NCBI RefSeq assembly: GCF_027366395.1
Contig: NZ_CP114771.1
Span: 3,410,001-3,474,000, forward strand
Source: Endozoicomonas sp. GU-1
GTDB lineage: Bacteria > Pseudomonadota > Gammaproteobacteria > Pseudomonadales > Endozoicomonadaceae
DNA length: 64,000 bases
Direction of reading: 5' to 3'
Shown piece after piece: positions 1 through 7,881 of the stretch. The notes beneath the pieces were generated by a model, which saw only the letters and a list, made by a program, of their open reading frames with translations, did no database searches and was not told where the DNA came from. How positions within the stretch are numbered: position 1 is the first letter of the stretch; each line of letters starts with the position of its first letter. Both the position numbers and the translations under genes were made by a program.

Positions 1-321
1 TATCTTTTCCGCTACCACAGTCTGCTCATGGCGATCCCGCCAGTGGTAACGGTTTTTCATATACATAATCAACATGGCTGGCGAAACATCCTTGTTAAGC
101 CCCAATGCTCCCTGCATGTATTTTTCTTCCCAAAATACTTCAGCCAGAACATCTGCCTGAGCCACGGCCTCAGCAAATTCCTCATACTTGTCCATATATG
201 ACAGAAACGTGTTATAGCTGATCCCCATTTCCGTAGCGGTAGCCTTTCGGCTTAAACCGGTGCTCATTAGCTCTTTCACTTGCTCACACATTTCCGGTTT
301 GTATTTGCTGTGGTTGGCCAT
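1..321 (-). CDS. Phage terminase small subunit-like protein (partial)
   Basis: The reading frame starts at the ATG at 321 and is open to the left edge, so only about 107 N-terminal residues are visible. Residues 1-45 read as a helix-turn-helix of the kind found in small terminase subunits (MCEQVKELMSTGLSRKATA, then EMGISYNTFLSYMDKY). A helical part ending MKNRYHWRDR follows, as in terminase small subunits and related packaging proteins. These proteins recognise phage DNA and hand it to the large subunit. It is the last visible gene of the minus-strand late block, two bases after the preceding stop. Family assignment is by eye. Confidence 0.6.
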   Translation of the reverse strand, partial: MANHSKYKPEMCEQVKELMSTGLSRKATATEMGISYNTFLSYMDKYEEFAEAVAQADVLAEVFWEEKYMQGALGLNKDVSPAMLIMYMKNRYHWRDRHEQTVVAEKI

Positions 322-323
322 GG

Positions 324-572
324 TTAGAATAACTGTTTGATAGCAAAGGCTATGATGCCTGCGGTAGTGGTGGCAGCGATCCATTGAATCACACTGCTGA
401 TGGTCGAGTTTTTGAGTACGGCTTTCTCAATGGTGTCCAGCCGTTCTTCACTGCGCTTTTCCCGCAACGCCAGGTTCACCATCCGCTCATCGTGTTTGGC
501 CAGGGTCTGCAGGATCTGGGTAATACCGTCCAGTTTTTGCTCAATGCGATTGAAGCGGTCTTCATCACCCAT
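324..572 (-). CDS. Small coiled-coil and membrane-anchor phage protein
   Basis: 82 residues: a heptad-rich stretch (about 3-55) followed by one hydrophobic segment near the C-terminus (SVIQWIAATTTAGIIAFAI). This layout matches XhlA-like or holin-accessory proteins of phage lysis cassettes. It lies directly downstream of the holin and endolysin genes, so a role in lysis is likely but not proven. The start is the ATG at 572, just after the holin stop. Confidence 0.5.
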   Translation of the reverse strand: MGDEDRFNRIEQKLDGITQILQTLAKHDERMVNLALREKRSEERLDTIEKAVLKNSTISSVIQWIAATTTAGIIAFAIKQLF

Positions 573-574
573 GA

Positions 575-984
575 CTATCTCCTTGCAACACCCTTGAGTT
601 TCTCAATGGTTCGGGCACCACCCAATCCCAGCAGGCAGAGCAACAAAGTAATCACCGTGCTGGTGTCTGTTGTGGGTAACTGTTGAACCACTTCAGACTT
701 ATCACAAGCATCAGTCCGATGATCACCACATCACGAACAATCCAGGTCCAGGCAAGAATAAACACACAGAGCCAACCAAGAGCGGGTCGCCAACCGGAGA
801 CAAAGACGGAGGGATGTTTGGCTTCTTCGATATTGGCCAATGCCTGGAGAATATGAGGCTGTTGCAACTGGTGATTTAAAGACAGTTCAGCTTTGGCTCG
901 CTCTTCATCAGACGTGAACAAGCCATCAAGCCCACCCATCAGCGCTTTGGCAATTCCAGCCATTGGGTTCAGGTTAATCATCAT
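575..984 (-). pseudogene. GTA-type 3TM holin, frameshifted
   Basis: The first 95 or so residues contain the HPSVFVSGWRPALGWLC signature typical of the holins of three transmembrane segments found in gene transfer agents and phages. The uninterrupted frame stops at 652 with an un-holin-like tail. The expected third membrane segment and end (VITLLLCLLGLGGARTIEKL) is intact in another frame and stops at 575. A one-base indel near 690-705 therefore splits the gene. The N-terminus overlaps the endolysin end by 11 bases. If the indel is a sequencing error, the gene is a normal holin of about 136 residues. Confidence 0.75.
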
Positions 985-1372
985 CCACCAGCTCGAAGTG
1001 CGGGTAATCCTTAAACCGGTGATCTTTCAACTTACCATCTCGATCCCAGTCACCACCCCAGCGCAGCTTGATGCCCATACCCTCAGCAACCCCCAACACA
1101 TACCCGGCAAAGTGCGCGGATCGCTGATAATCAAACCAGTCCAAGGGATAAGCCATTACATCCACCGCCTTGCTGGGCAGCTGATTGTGGTTACTGTCTG
1201 GCCATTGCAACTGCGACTGACCATTTTCAAACGCCAGCATCTGGGCAGCTTTGCCCCGATGACCACAAATAATCGTGCAATCGTAATGCTCAATCACTTT
1301 TTTGAAGACACGCTGAAGCCGCTCATCACAAGTCGACAAATGTCGCCTGGACGAAGCGGAAAAGTGAAACAT
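974..1372 (-). CDS. Phage endolysin, L-alanyl-D-glutamate peptidase (M15 family)
   Basis: 132 residues. The metal-site pattern of M15C/VanY-type phage peptidases is visible: a first His region (IICGHRG), SKAVDVMAYP (the SxxxD box) and a C-terminal DYPHFEL (the HxE-type box). These enzymes cut the peptide stem of peptidoglycan and cause host lysis. It is the first gene of the holin/endolysin cassette. The start at 1372 is taken because it precedes the first conserved helix (CDERLQRVFKKVIEHYDC). Confidence 0.85.
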   Translation of the reverse strand: MFHFSASSRRHLSTCDERLQRVFKKVIEHYDCTIICGHRGKAAQMLAFENGQSQLQWPDSNHNQLPSKAVDVMAYPLDWFDYQRSAHFAGYVLGVAEGMGIKLRWGGDWDRDGKLKDHRFKDYPHFELVDDD

Positions 1373-1410
1373 GAAGCCCCTTTTTTATAGTGGTTCAGTT
1401 TGGAGGGATA

Positions 1411-1443
1411 AAAAAAGAAAACCCGGCAATGAGGGCCGGGTTT
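1411..1443 (-). terminator. Rho-independent terminator of the ParE/RHH operon
   Basis: The 9-bp arms AAACCCGGC (1419-1427) and GCCGGGTTT (1435-1443) enclose a 7-nt loop. On the minus strand the stem is followed by a T-rich run (1411-1420 as A on the plus strand). It lies 77 bases past the toxin stop and before the endolysin start, so it would insulate the two units. Confidence 0.8.
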
Positions 1444-1519
1444 CTTTGAAAGATTCAAGCAGTGGGAAATCAAGTTATCGGGAACTTTCCCAGCATGAGC
1501 TTTTACCGTACTTTTACTC

Positions 1520-1816
1520 TCACTCTGAGTCAAGGCTGATCTCATCAGCCTCTTTCTGATGCCATATCTTCAGAATCAAGACCTCACGGTCGTCAGCAAG
1601 ATAGCGAATCTTGTAATCCCTAATGATCAGGTCACGCAAACGGGGATTCAGTTTATCCCCTACCAGAACGCCCATGTTCGGTTGATGACACAGGTTGTTA
1701 ATTTTCCTGACCAAATACTCCGCCATTCGCTGTGCCGCAGGCGGATTTTTTTCTGCAATAAACTGTCTCAGTCGTTTCAGGTCATCAACGGCACTCCTGG
1801 AAAACCTGAGTTTCAT
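1520..1816 (-). CDS. RelE/ParE-family toxin
   Basis: 98 residues. The N-terminus (MKLRFSRSAVDDLKRLRQFI) and the C-terminal REVLILKIWHQKEADE are typical of the RelE/ParE fold. The gene overlaps the antitoxin stop by 4 bases (ATGA), the usual coupling. The family contains both gyrase poisons (ParE) and mRNA interferases (RelE). The sequence alone does not say which, though an RHH partner favours the ParE type. Confidence 0.85.
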   Translation of the reverse strand: MKLRFSRSAVDDLKRLRQFIAEKNPPAAQRMAEYLVRKINNLCHQPNMGVLVGDKLNPRLRDLIIRDYKIRYLADDREVLILKIWHQKEADEISLDSE

Positions 1817-2076
1817 TCAGGTGCCTCCAGCTCATTATCACTGCCCCAACTTTCCAGCCATTCCATCACGGCGTCACCATCTACGGTATCTCCCCTGCGC
1901 ACCTGATCCAGTGCTTCCAGGGTCTCGTCCCACTCTTGCATTTCACGGGCGTGTTTCTTGATGTACTCCCTGACCGCTTCGTTAATAAGATAGTTCCGAC
2001 TACGGCTCAACACTTTGGCTAATTGGTTTAACGGTTCTTCAATATCCTGATTCAGACGAACGCTGGATACACTCAT
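1813..2076 (-). CDS. Ribbon-helix-helix antitoxin (ParD/CopG-like)
   Basis: 87 residues from the ATG at 2076, preceded by a strong AGGAGGTC ribosome site. A longer upstream extension is rejected. The N-terminal SVRLNQDIEEPLNQLAKVL is a ribbon-helix-helix DNA-binding unit, and the acidic C-terminus would wrap the toxin. It probably autorepresses through the palindrome just upstream. The pair sits inside the prophage late region as a moron. Confidence 0.85.
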   Translation of the reverse strand: MSVSSVRLNQDIEEPLNQLAKVLSRSRNYLINEAVREYIKKHAREMQEWDETLEALDQVRRGDTVDGDAVMEWLESWGSDNELEAPE

Positions 2077-2092
2077 ACATGACCTCCTTTTT

Positions 2093-2115
2093 AGTGTATT
2101 ACATTGTAGTACACT
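2093..2115. promoter_or_regulatory. Palindromic operator of the toxin-antitoxin pair
   Basis: A 23-bp near-perfect palindrome with arms AGTGTATTACA and TGTAGTACACT around a single T has one mismatch. It lies 17 bases upstream of the antitoxin start, as expected for an RHH autoregulatory operator. Protein binding is inferred. Confidence 0.6.
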
Positions 2116-2131
2116 TAAGTTTGGCCTGCCG

Positions 2132-2668
2132 TCAATAGGGTTCATGCCGGATAACCCCGGATTGCTCCAGCAGATCCTGAGCCTCATCCTCTGCCAGCCG
2201 GATCAGTTCATTGCAGACTTGGCGGCACTTCTGCTGCCAGCGGTAAACCGTGCTCTCCCCCTTGCCCTTGATCTGGATCTTACCTTTGTCCTGCCTCAGC
2301 CCCGGGTGCTGGAGTTCATACATCAGCCAGAGTCTTAGCAGTACCGGATTGCAGCGAAACGGTTTCGGCAACCGTTTATCACTGCGTAAATGGTGTTGAA
2401 CCCGCTGCCATGCAATTGAACGATTTTCCTGATTATCGTCATACCGGATCGTCAGAATAGCAAAAAGTTCCGGCTGCATTTTTTCCCGCAGATCGCCCTT
2501 ACGAATACCATCATCACCCAGTCGTTCATCCCGGGTACTTCGATGCTCTGGTGCAACCGCTGTCTTACGATAACCGGCGTTGATATCCCGCTGCCAGCTG
2601 GCGGTTTTTATCATCAGCTCCGGCGTTCCAAAGATCCGCATCAGAGCCGGTCCCAAAGCAAAGTACAT
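2132..2668 (-). CDS. Phage protein of unknown function, possible late regulator
   Basis: 178 residues, not recognised. It is basic and mostly helical by eye. The C-terminal half (STVYRWQQKCRQVCNELIRL) could be a helix-turn-helix. Its place between the replication/methylase block and the lysis genes is where lambdoid phages carry their late antiterminator (Q position), which is the only basis for that suggestion. It ends just upstream of the toxin-antitoxin operator. Confidence 0.4.
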   Translation of the reverse strand: MYFALGPALMRIFGTPELMIKTASWQRDINAGYRKTAVAPEHRSTRDERLGDDGIRKGDLREKMQPELFAILTIRYDDNQENRSIAWQRVQHHLRSDKRLPKPFRCNPVLLRLWLMYELQHPGLRQDKGKIQIKGKGESTVYRWQQKCRQVCNELIRLAEDEAQDLLEQSGVIRHEPY

Positions 2669-2677
2669 GGCAGCCTC

Positions 2678-4033
2678 CTAGCTCAGTGCGGTCTGGATAC
2701 GATTTCCAATCCAGCGCATAACCGGAACGGCCATAGAGTTACCAAGAGCCTTATACCTCGGACCATCAGGACACTCTTCTGCCGGTTTGTTTTTCCAGGG
2801 AATAGCGCTGTACCCATCCGGGAAACCCTGCAAACGTTCACATTCGATGGGAGTCAATCGACGTATGGCTAACTCGGCTTCACCGCTGGCGGTACTGGCA
2901 ACCGCGTGTTTATCACCGGCGGTTAATCTGTTCATCGGGTCACCAGGCTGTCCGATACCCAGACCATTTCCTTTCCCGTCCTGGTGCTCACCTCGCTTGC
3001 CAGAATGTCGGGTGGCCTGATCATGAATCGGTATCGCCACTGCAGCACTCAAACCGTTCCCCTGAGCCTGTAACGTCATGGCCACGGTTTCGGAATGAAC
3101 CGGATCGTCCTTCGGATTGAAGGCAATGGTCGGATGGTTATCGCCCATATGGGCACGAAGACAGGGTGATAATTCCGATGACCAGTGGCCACCCAGTCGC
3201 GACATGGCACCGGGCTCGAACACCACCAGATCCGTGGCATCTTTGTAATCCCGCTGCTTCAATGTGGATGATGTTTTACCCGGACCGTACCGGCCGAAGG
3301 CCGTCATATCGTAAGCACTCAGTTTCCCCGTGAGGCCACTTGCTGCAACGCCTGCTCCAGCTTTGGCGGCAGGCTCTTCCCACGCTTCTGCGCCCGGTTC
3401 AGAATCCCGGAGCAGGCTCTCGGACTCAAATAGAACCGGTTCCCGACGGGTCCAGTCTCCAAAATCTGCCAGAGCAAAGACCCTTCGACGACGTTGGGGT
3501 ACTCCATAAAATTGAGCATCACACACCCGCCATTCAACAAGCCCTTCCTTACCGAATGAAACTCCAGCGTACCGCCACTTTTTTGGGCCAGGCTGCTCGG
3601 GGCATGACTGGTCAGTGCCAGTAAGTAATCGCAGTACTTCAGCAAAGTCCTTGCCCTGGTTACTGCTGAAGGCGCCGGGTACGTTTTCCCACAGGGCGAA
3701 GCGGCAGTTGCCGTGTTTTCTGGCCCACCGAATAATCTGTATTGCTGCGAAGAAGAGTCCTGATCGTTCACCGTCAAATCCTTTTCGTTTGCCAGCCACC
3801 GACAGATCCTGGCAAGGGCTGCCAAACACCACCAGATCAATGGGGCCGAGTTTGCGGATCATGGCTTCCGTGATATCCGTCACGCTGCCAAGGTTGGGTA
3901 CATCGGGGTAGTGGTGTTCCAGCACTGCACAGGGGAATGGTTCGATCTCGGCAAAGCCCACTGGTGTCCAGCCTAACGGATGCCAGGCAACAGTCGCCGC
4001 TTCAATCCCCGAAAATAACGACAGGTATCTCAT
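2678..4033 (-). CDS. DNA (cytosine-5) methyltransferase
   Basis: 451 residues from the ATG at 4033, which follows an AGGAGT ribosome site. The longer open frame upstream lacks homology-like sequence. C5-methylase motifs occur in order: I (LFSGIEAATVAW), IV with the catalytic Cys (VVFGSPCQDLSVAG), VI (LWENVPG), VIII (QRRRRVFALADF) and X (ALGNSMAVPV). A long variable target-recognition region lies between VIII and X. It transfers a methyl group from SAM to C5 of cytosine. No restriction partner is visible, so it is an orphan phage methylase, probably protecting phage DNA. Confidence 0.92.
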   Translation of the reverse strand: MRYLSLFSGIEAATVAWHPLGWTPVGFAEIEPFPCAVLEHHYPDVPNLGSVTDITEAMIRKLGPIDLVVFGSPCQDLSVAGKRKGFDGERSGLFFAAIQIIRWARKHGNCRFALWENVPGAFSSNQGKDFAEVLRLLTGTDQSCPEQPGPKKWRYAGVSFGKEGLVEWRVCDAQFYGVPQRRRRVFALADFGDWTRREPVLFESESLLRDSEPGAEAWEEPAAKAGAGVAASGLTGKLSAYDMTAFGRYGPGKTSSTLKQRDYKDATDLVVFEPGAMSRLGGHWSSELSPCLRAHMGDNHPTIAFNPKDDPVHSETVAMTLQAQGNGLSAAVAIPIHDQATRHSGKRGEHQDGKGNGLGIGQPGDPMNRLTAGDKHAVASTASGEAELAIRRLTPIECERLQGFPDGYSAIPWKNKPAEECPDGPRYKALGNSMAVPVMRWIGNRIQTALS

Positions 4034-4046
4034 GGACTCCTTCCCC

Positions 4047-4529
4047 CTACGCAAAATTGATAATTCGCTCCACCAGTGATTCCACCTTGAGCCGACTCCA
4101 ACCCCGTCCCGGATGGAGCACAAACTGGAGCAACACATCCACCGCCGTGGAGTACAACTGTTCAAACGCCTCCTGACTCATGCTGGCAAACTTCAGGCTT
4201 CTGGCACGAACCCGGACACCTCCATCCGGATACCCGATTACGTCATAAAATCCGGCCTTAACCGTCACCCAGCGGCGGAACTCATCAAAATTTTTCTCCG
4301 GCGTGAACCACTGGTCGGTTCCTTCCATCCGGCACGGCTGGGGCTCAAAGTGATCAAAGCCCAACTTCAGCAGTGCAAAGAACTTGCGGTGAAAGTGCAG
4401 GTTACGTGTCTTGCGAAACTCTGCCCGAATCACCTGCCCGGTCTTTAGCTGTCGTATAAACATCTGGTCATCGTCCGATACCGGCACCAGCATCTGCGCC
4501 GAGACCTTCTGCAATGACAGCTCCGCCAT
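4047..4529 (-). CDS. DUF1367 family phage protein
   Basis: 160 residues. The conserved core VIRAEFRKTRNLHFHRKFFA and the following ALLKLGFDHF and PEKNFDEFRRWVTVKAGFYD regions match DUF1367, found beside nin-region and recombination genes of lambdoid phages. Function is unknown. The start codon overlaps the stop of the upstream micro-gene (TGATG). Confidence 0.85.
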   Translation of the reverse strand: MAELSLQKVSAQMLVPVSDDDQMFIRQLKTGQVIRAEFRKTRNLHFHRKFFALLKLGFDHFEPQPCRMEGTDQWFTPEKNFDEFRRWVTVKAGFYDVIGYPDGGVRVRARSLKFASMSQEAFEQLYSTAVDVLLQFVLHPGRGWSRLKVESLVERIINFA

Positions 4530-4618
4530 CAGATTGCCTCCACAAAGTGCCAGCAGAGCACCATCACCAGCACCACCCAGACCACCGCCAGCCAGATGCC
4601 ATCCCTGAGCCCATTCAT
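4529..4618 (-). CDS. 29-residue single-pass membrane microprotein
   Basis: A 90-base frame with ATG at 4618 encodes one hydrophobic helix (IWLAVVWVVLVMVLCWHF) with a short polar N-terminus. It overlaps the replication-protein stop upstream and the DUF1367 start downstream by one base each (TGATG at both junctions), so it is tightly coupled. That spacing supports real translation. The role is unknown; small phage membrane proteins include exclusion and lysis-regulating proteins. Confidence 0.55.
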   Translation of the reverse strand: MNGLRDGIWLAVVWVVLVMVLCWHFVEAI

Positions 4619-5343
4619 CAGAACATGCCCATCAGTTTCTGGCGCGCCCCCTGCCCATCCAGCGGATCAATGCCCTGCTCAGCCATACTCTCCCTCGCCA
4701 GCTGATTCGAGTGAATGGCAGGATCGAACTGGTGCTCGATGGACAACTGGTCTTCCAGCGGCTGGCCTTGGCATTCACGGTTGACCAAAGCCTGGTAAGC
4801 CGCACCGAACCGACGCTTCACCTCCCGGCACTCTTCCGCAGTACCGGCATTGCGCAGCTCATACCAACCTGCTGCCCGGCCTGCCAGGTATACCGCCCGA
4901 TGGCTCCAGCCGTGATGAGCGGGTTGACTGGCATGCTCATTGGCTTCCCGCCAGGCTTTGGCCAGCGTGGGCAACCCAAGTTCTTCCGGCATCGGCTGGC
5001 ACAGCTTGCGAAATTCCGGCGCGGTTGGTGGCCACTCACTACCACCCAACCTTACACGGTTGAGCCCGATTTCCAGTTGGGCAGGGTGCAGCCCATTCAG
5101 GGTTTTCAGCCACTCACCATTGCGATCAGCCAGGCCGTAGGCACTGGTCCACTTCTGGCCGAACAGGCCCGTCATGGTCGAGAACAGATTTACCAGATCC
5201 CTCTGGCTCAACGTCGTAGATGGCTCCCCCTGCGCTGAAGGCTCCCTGTTCGCTGAAGGCTCCGGGCTGGAGGATATGGGCGTTGGCCTGCTCGACCTGC
5301 TCAACAAGGCTGAGTTTTCCAGAATTTCGCTGCCGGGCTTCAT
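4618..5343 (-). CDS. Replication protein P-like helicase loader
   Basis: The core resembles lambda P-type proteins: LVNLFSTMTGLFGQKWTSAY, then the characteristic SEWPPTAPEFRKLCQP. P recruits host DnaB to the phage origin. The start is uncertain. The ATG at 5343 gives 241 residues but overlaps the upstream O-like gene by 218 bases in another frame. A TTG near 5211 would reduce this to about 85 bases. Residues 1-45 in the longer form are Ser/Pro-rich. The stop overlaps the microprotein start. Confidence 0.7.
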   Translation of the reverse strand: MKPGSEILENSALLSRSSRPTPISSSPEPSANREPSAQGEPSTTLSQRDLVNLFSTMTGLFGQKWTSAYGLADRNGEWLKTLNGLHPAQLEIGLNRVRLGGSEWPPTAPEFRKLCQPMPEELGLPTLAKAWREANEHASQPAHHGWSHRAVYLAGRAAGWYELRNAGTAEECREVKRRFGAAYQALVNRECQGQPLEDQLSIEHQFDPAIHSNQLARESMAEQGIDPLDGQGARQKLMGMF

Positions 5344-6253
5344 AGTTCACCATCCATGGATTGCTGGCGTTATCGGGGTTATTCAGGTAGGCCGTGGTGG
5401 TCTTCACGTACTGAGTCCCCGTCACTCGTGTCTCATCACAGTAACGGGCGTATTTCAGGATGTTAGCCAGCAGAGCTTCAGGGGTATGACCTTCCCGGAG
5501 TCGTGTTTTGTAGTGACCAAAGGTTTTGGATTTGCTGCCCTTGTCACCTTCCCGTTTGGGATACTGGCTCCACCACTGTTCGAAAGATTCAGAGAAATCA
5601 GCCTTGCCCGATTTGGCCTGTGGCACTGCCCCCGTCCTGGGGGTCGCACCAGTCGTGCTCCCGGCACTTGGTGGCACTTCCCCCGTCCTGGGGGTCGTGC
5701 GATCATCAGATCGGACATATGTCTTGTAAATATTTCTCTTATTCTCTTCTTCTCTATTTCTCTTATTCTCTGGGCGAGATTCTGCCGAGCACTTGCCGAG
5801 CATCTTCCGAGCGCTTTCCAACAACACTTCGGTTTGCTTCGAGCCCTTGTAATCACTGGCTTTCGCAACTGCCCTCTCGATAACGGGAATCACTCCGGGC
5901 AAGTCTTCCAGCAGCATCTGTGGCAGTTTCACCAGCAGCTTCAGACGGGCATCAATCTGGGTGATATTGTCCACAGGATTGTGTTCCATGAACTGCGGAA
6001 TGCAAATGTACTGGCACTGGTCAGAGGCCAACAGGAAACCGCTCGCCGTTAGCTCGGCAATCGCTCGCTCGACGCTCGGCTCTTCCCAGTTAAGGTCTGC
6101 CGCGATATAGCCTTTTGGCATCCTGAAGATACCAATCAGATTCCCGTGACCGGTGGTCAACAGATAAAGCGCCAGCAGTTTGGCTTTATCTGACAGCGGC
6201 TGAATATCATCACTGATCCAGAACTGGCTGGAGACCTTGCCAAACTCTTTCAT
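5126..6253 (-). CDS. Phage replication initiator (lambda O-like)
   Basis: 375 residues. The N-terminus (KVSSQFWISDDIQPLSDKAK, then LALYLLTTGHGNLIGIFRMP) reads as a winged-helix DNA-binding domain of replication-initiator type. A charged linker of about 150-215 follows, then a second domain (FEQWWSQYPKREGDKGSKSK) common in O-like proteins. It would bind the phage origin and pass DnaB from the P-like partner. The start overlaps the upstream gene by 4 bases (ATGA). Confidence 0.72.
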   Translation of the reverse strand: MKEFGKVSSQFWISDDIQPLSDKAKLLALYLLTTGHGNLIGIFRMPKGYIAADLNWEEPSVERAIAELTASGFLLASDQCQYICIPQFMEHNPVDNITQIDARLKLLVKLPQMLLEDLPGVIPVIERAVAKASDYKGSKQTEVLLESARKMLGKCSAESRPENKRNREEENKRNIYKTYVRSDDRTTPRTGEVPPSAGSTTGATPRTGAVPQAKSGKADFSESFEQWWSQYPKREGDKGSKSKTFGHYKTRLREGHTPEALLANILKYARYCDETRVTGTQYVKTTTAYLNNPDNASNPWMVNYEARQRNSGKLSLVEQVEQANAHILQPGAFSEQGAFSAGGAIYDVEPEGSGKSVLDHDGPVRPEVDQCLRPG

Positions 6254-6567
6254 TGGTCACCTCCTGCCAGAGGTGCTTCTTTTGGAAAATACCTCGCCGC
6301 CTGCAGGGCATTCTTCTGATTCAGGCTCATCCACTTTTTCAGAAAGATCACCACGTTCTTTGCCTCACCCGGCTGGTCCCAGCGATCGATCATGTAGTGA
6401 AACGCTTTCAACAACTGTTCGCCCACATCAATATCCGGATTTTCCCAGCACAACTCTTCATACAGTGATGCCGAGGTTGGCATGGCGGGCTGTCCTGCCA
6501 GTGGCCACAGAATGTCCTGCCAGCATTGTGGCTGGTCGGGGATGCCCAGTTCGTCGGTATGGATCAT
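6250..6567 (-). CDS. Hypothetical early phage protein
   Basis: 105 residues, not recognised. It is acidic and tryptophan-rich (CWQDILWPLAG). It is coupled at both ends: its start overlaps the stop of a 25-codon frame upstream, and its stop overlaps the replication initiator start. An AGGAGGT site precedes the ATG. It is the first substantial gene of the leftward early operon. Confidence 0.6.
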   Translation of the reverse strand: MIHTDELGIPDQPQCWQDILWPLAGQPAMPTSASLYEELCWENPDIDVGEQLLKAFHYMIDRWDQPGEAKNVVIFLKKWMSLNQKNALQAARYFPKEAPLAGGDQ

Positions 6568-6641
6568 GGGGTACCTCCTGCGGTGCGAACAAAGAGGCTG
6601 GCTGATGCTCTGAACTGAGCATGAGGCTGAGATTGGCTCAT
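6564..6641 (-). CDS. Possible 25-codon leader gene of the leftward operon
   Basis: An ATG at 6641 with AGGAAAG upstream opens a 25-codon frame (MSQSQPHAQFRASASLFVRT, then AGGTP) whose stop overlaps the next start as ATGA. The coupling and ribosome site suggest it is translated, perhaps mainly to couple expression. No family is recognised. Confidence 0.35.
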   Translation of the reverse strand: MSQSQPHAQFRASASLFVRTAGGTP

Positions 6642-6678
6642 CACATCTTTCCTTGAGGATTGGTTTTTATCGTTATTT

Positions 6679-6705
6679 CTTTGCTTAAGCAAAGACTCTT
6701 AAGAG
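6679..6705. promoter_or_regulatory. Two palindromic operators in the immunity region
   Basis: CTTTGCTTAAGCAAAG (6679-6694) is a perfect 16-bp palindrome, and CTCTTAAGAG (6696-6705) is a perfect 10-bp palindrome next to it. They lie between the leftward early operon and the divergent repressor gene, where CI/Cro operators are expected. The half-site GCAAAG recurs in the palindrome at 7813-7833. Confidence 0.6.
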
Positions 6706-6822
6706 AATACGTTGCTTTTAGATTATTTGTAAATAGCCCGACTCATCCAAAGCGAACTCTCGCGCTTAATCAATGGCTCCCAGCCGTGTACTATTTTGCT
6801 TATGGATAATGAATAACAGTAA

Positions 6823-7464
6823 TTGGAAAAGAACGTGACAAACTGGACAGACCGGGTCAAAAACAAAGCCCAAGAGCAAAATCTGAAAAATGTCGATATC
6901 GCCCGCGCCGTGGGTTGCACGGAAGGGACATACAGTTTGTGGATGAGTGGTGCCCGGAATCCAAAGCTGAATAACAAAATCGCCATCGCTGACGTTCTTG
7001 GCGTTTCCATTCACTGGCTGGAGACCGGTGAAGAGCTGCCGGATCCGAAAACCCTGCCCTACATCAGCCTGGATAAGGCGAGCGCTTTCTTTGATGAACT
7101 CGATGAAAGACGACAGCAGGTACTCTCAGAGTCGGCCATCTGCATTATTGAGTCGGACCACAAGAGCTTTCTGTTACGGATGGAAAACGACACCATGGTC
7201 AACCAGGCCCCATCCGATACGGCGATCAGTATTCCCAAAGGTGCCAAAGTGCAGGTGGATACCGTAATTACCCCTGAACCGGGGAAGATCCTGCTGATAG
7301 AACACGACGGTGAACTTTCGCTTCGCCTGTGGAACCCGATCAGCAAGTCGCAACACAGTCTGCGATTCATCAATCGGCTTTACGGCACTTTTGATCTTAA
7401 CTATGCGGGGGATATCAAGGATATCTACAAGGGCACTGCCGTCGGTGTCAGCTTCCTGTTATAG
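6823..7464 (+). CDS. CI-like phage repressor (XRE helix-turn-helix with S24-like C-terminus)
   Basis: 213 residues from a TTG start; a GTG four codons later is an alternative. Residues 8-62 form an XRE helix-turn-helix (KNVDIARAVGCTEGTYSLWM). The C-terminal half resembles an S24/LexA-like domain, but the usual catalytic Ser of the G-S-M motif reads NDTM and the Lys position reads LSLRLW. Self-cleavage after RecA activation is therefore doubtful, and induction may depend on the antirepressor at 11555. It is transcribed away from the leftward operon with operators upstream and about 350 bases downstream. Confidence 0.82.
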   Translation: MEKNVTNWTDRVKNKAQEQNLKNVDIARAVGCTEGTYSLWMSGARNPKLNNKIAIADVLGVSIHWLETGEELPDPKTLPYISLDKASAFFDELDERRQQVLSESAICIIESDHKSFLLRMENDTMVNQAPSDTAISIPKGAKVQVDTVITPEPGKILLIEHDGELSLRLWNPISKSQHSLRFINRLYGTFDLNYAGDIKDIYKGTAVGVSFLL

Positions 7465-7721
7465 CGGCCAGCCAATCACCAGTACGCCAGGTTGCTGTCC
7501 ATAGACCTTGATGCAGCGGCCATCGACAATTTGCCGGTCGTCTTCCCAGAGAATCCCGTTCGGGTAAATCGCGGCCGCCCTTTGCTTTTGGGTATCGAGT
7601 TTACAAAAGCTATGACATTTCCGGCATTTCCCGTGTTATTTATCGCCATCTGCAAAGACTCTGGCAAACACTGAATCCACTGCTCTACGCTATCCATCCC
7701 TGAACCCGTGTCAGAAAACAA
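7459..7721 (-). pseudogene. RusA-like Holliday junction resolvase remnant
   Basis: Two fragments in different frames resemble the two ends of RusA-family resolvases. The upstream part contains SIPKSKGRPRFTRTG (the KGRPRFTR box). The downstream part reads NGILWEDDRQIVDGRCIKVY and ends GVLVIGWPL at 7459. They abut at about 7560-7585, so the middle of the gene (roughly 60-80 residues) has been deleted. The remnant converges on the repressor and overlaps its last bases. It cannot encode a working resolvase. Confidence 0.6.
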
Positions 7722-7812
7722 AGCATATCCCTTGATATACCTAACCTAAACAATAGATTTATAAAAGCTATCAATAACAACAAATCAATATAAATATATT
7801 ATTACTTATCAT

Positions 7813-7833
7813 TTGCAAAGTGTTACTTTGCAA
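7813..7833. promoter_or_regulatory. Candidate CI operator of the rightward operon
   Basis: Perfect 9-bp arms TTGCAAAGT and ACTTTGCAA flank GTT. The site lies in AT-rich DNA 49 bases before the first gene of the rightward recombination operon and shares the GCAAAG half-site with the palindrome at 6679. A common repressor for both promoters is inferred. Confidence 0.5.
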
Positions 7834-7881
7834 TTATATAAATATGAAAAACATTTAATTTACAAAAATAAGGAATCTTTA

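Noticed and set aside
2678-4033. Restriction-modification system around the C5 methylase
   Set aside because: No endonuclease or Vsr gene lies next to it; neighbours are phage genes.
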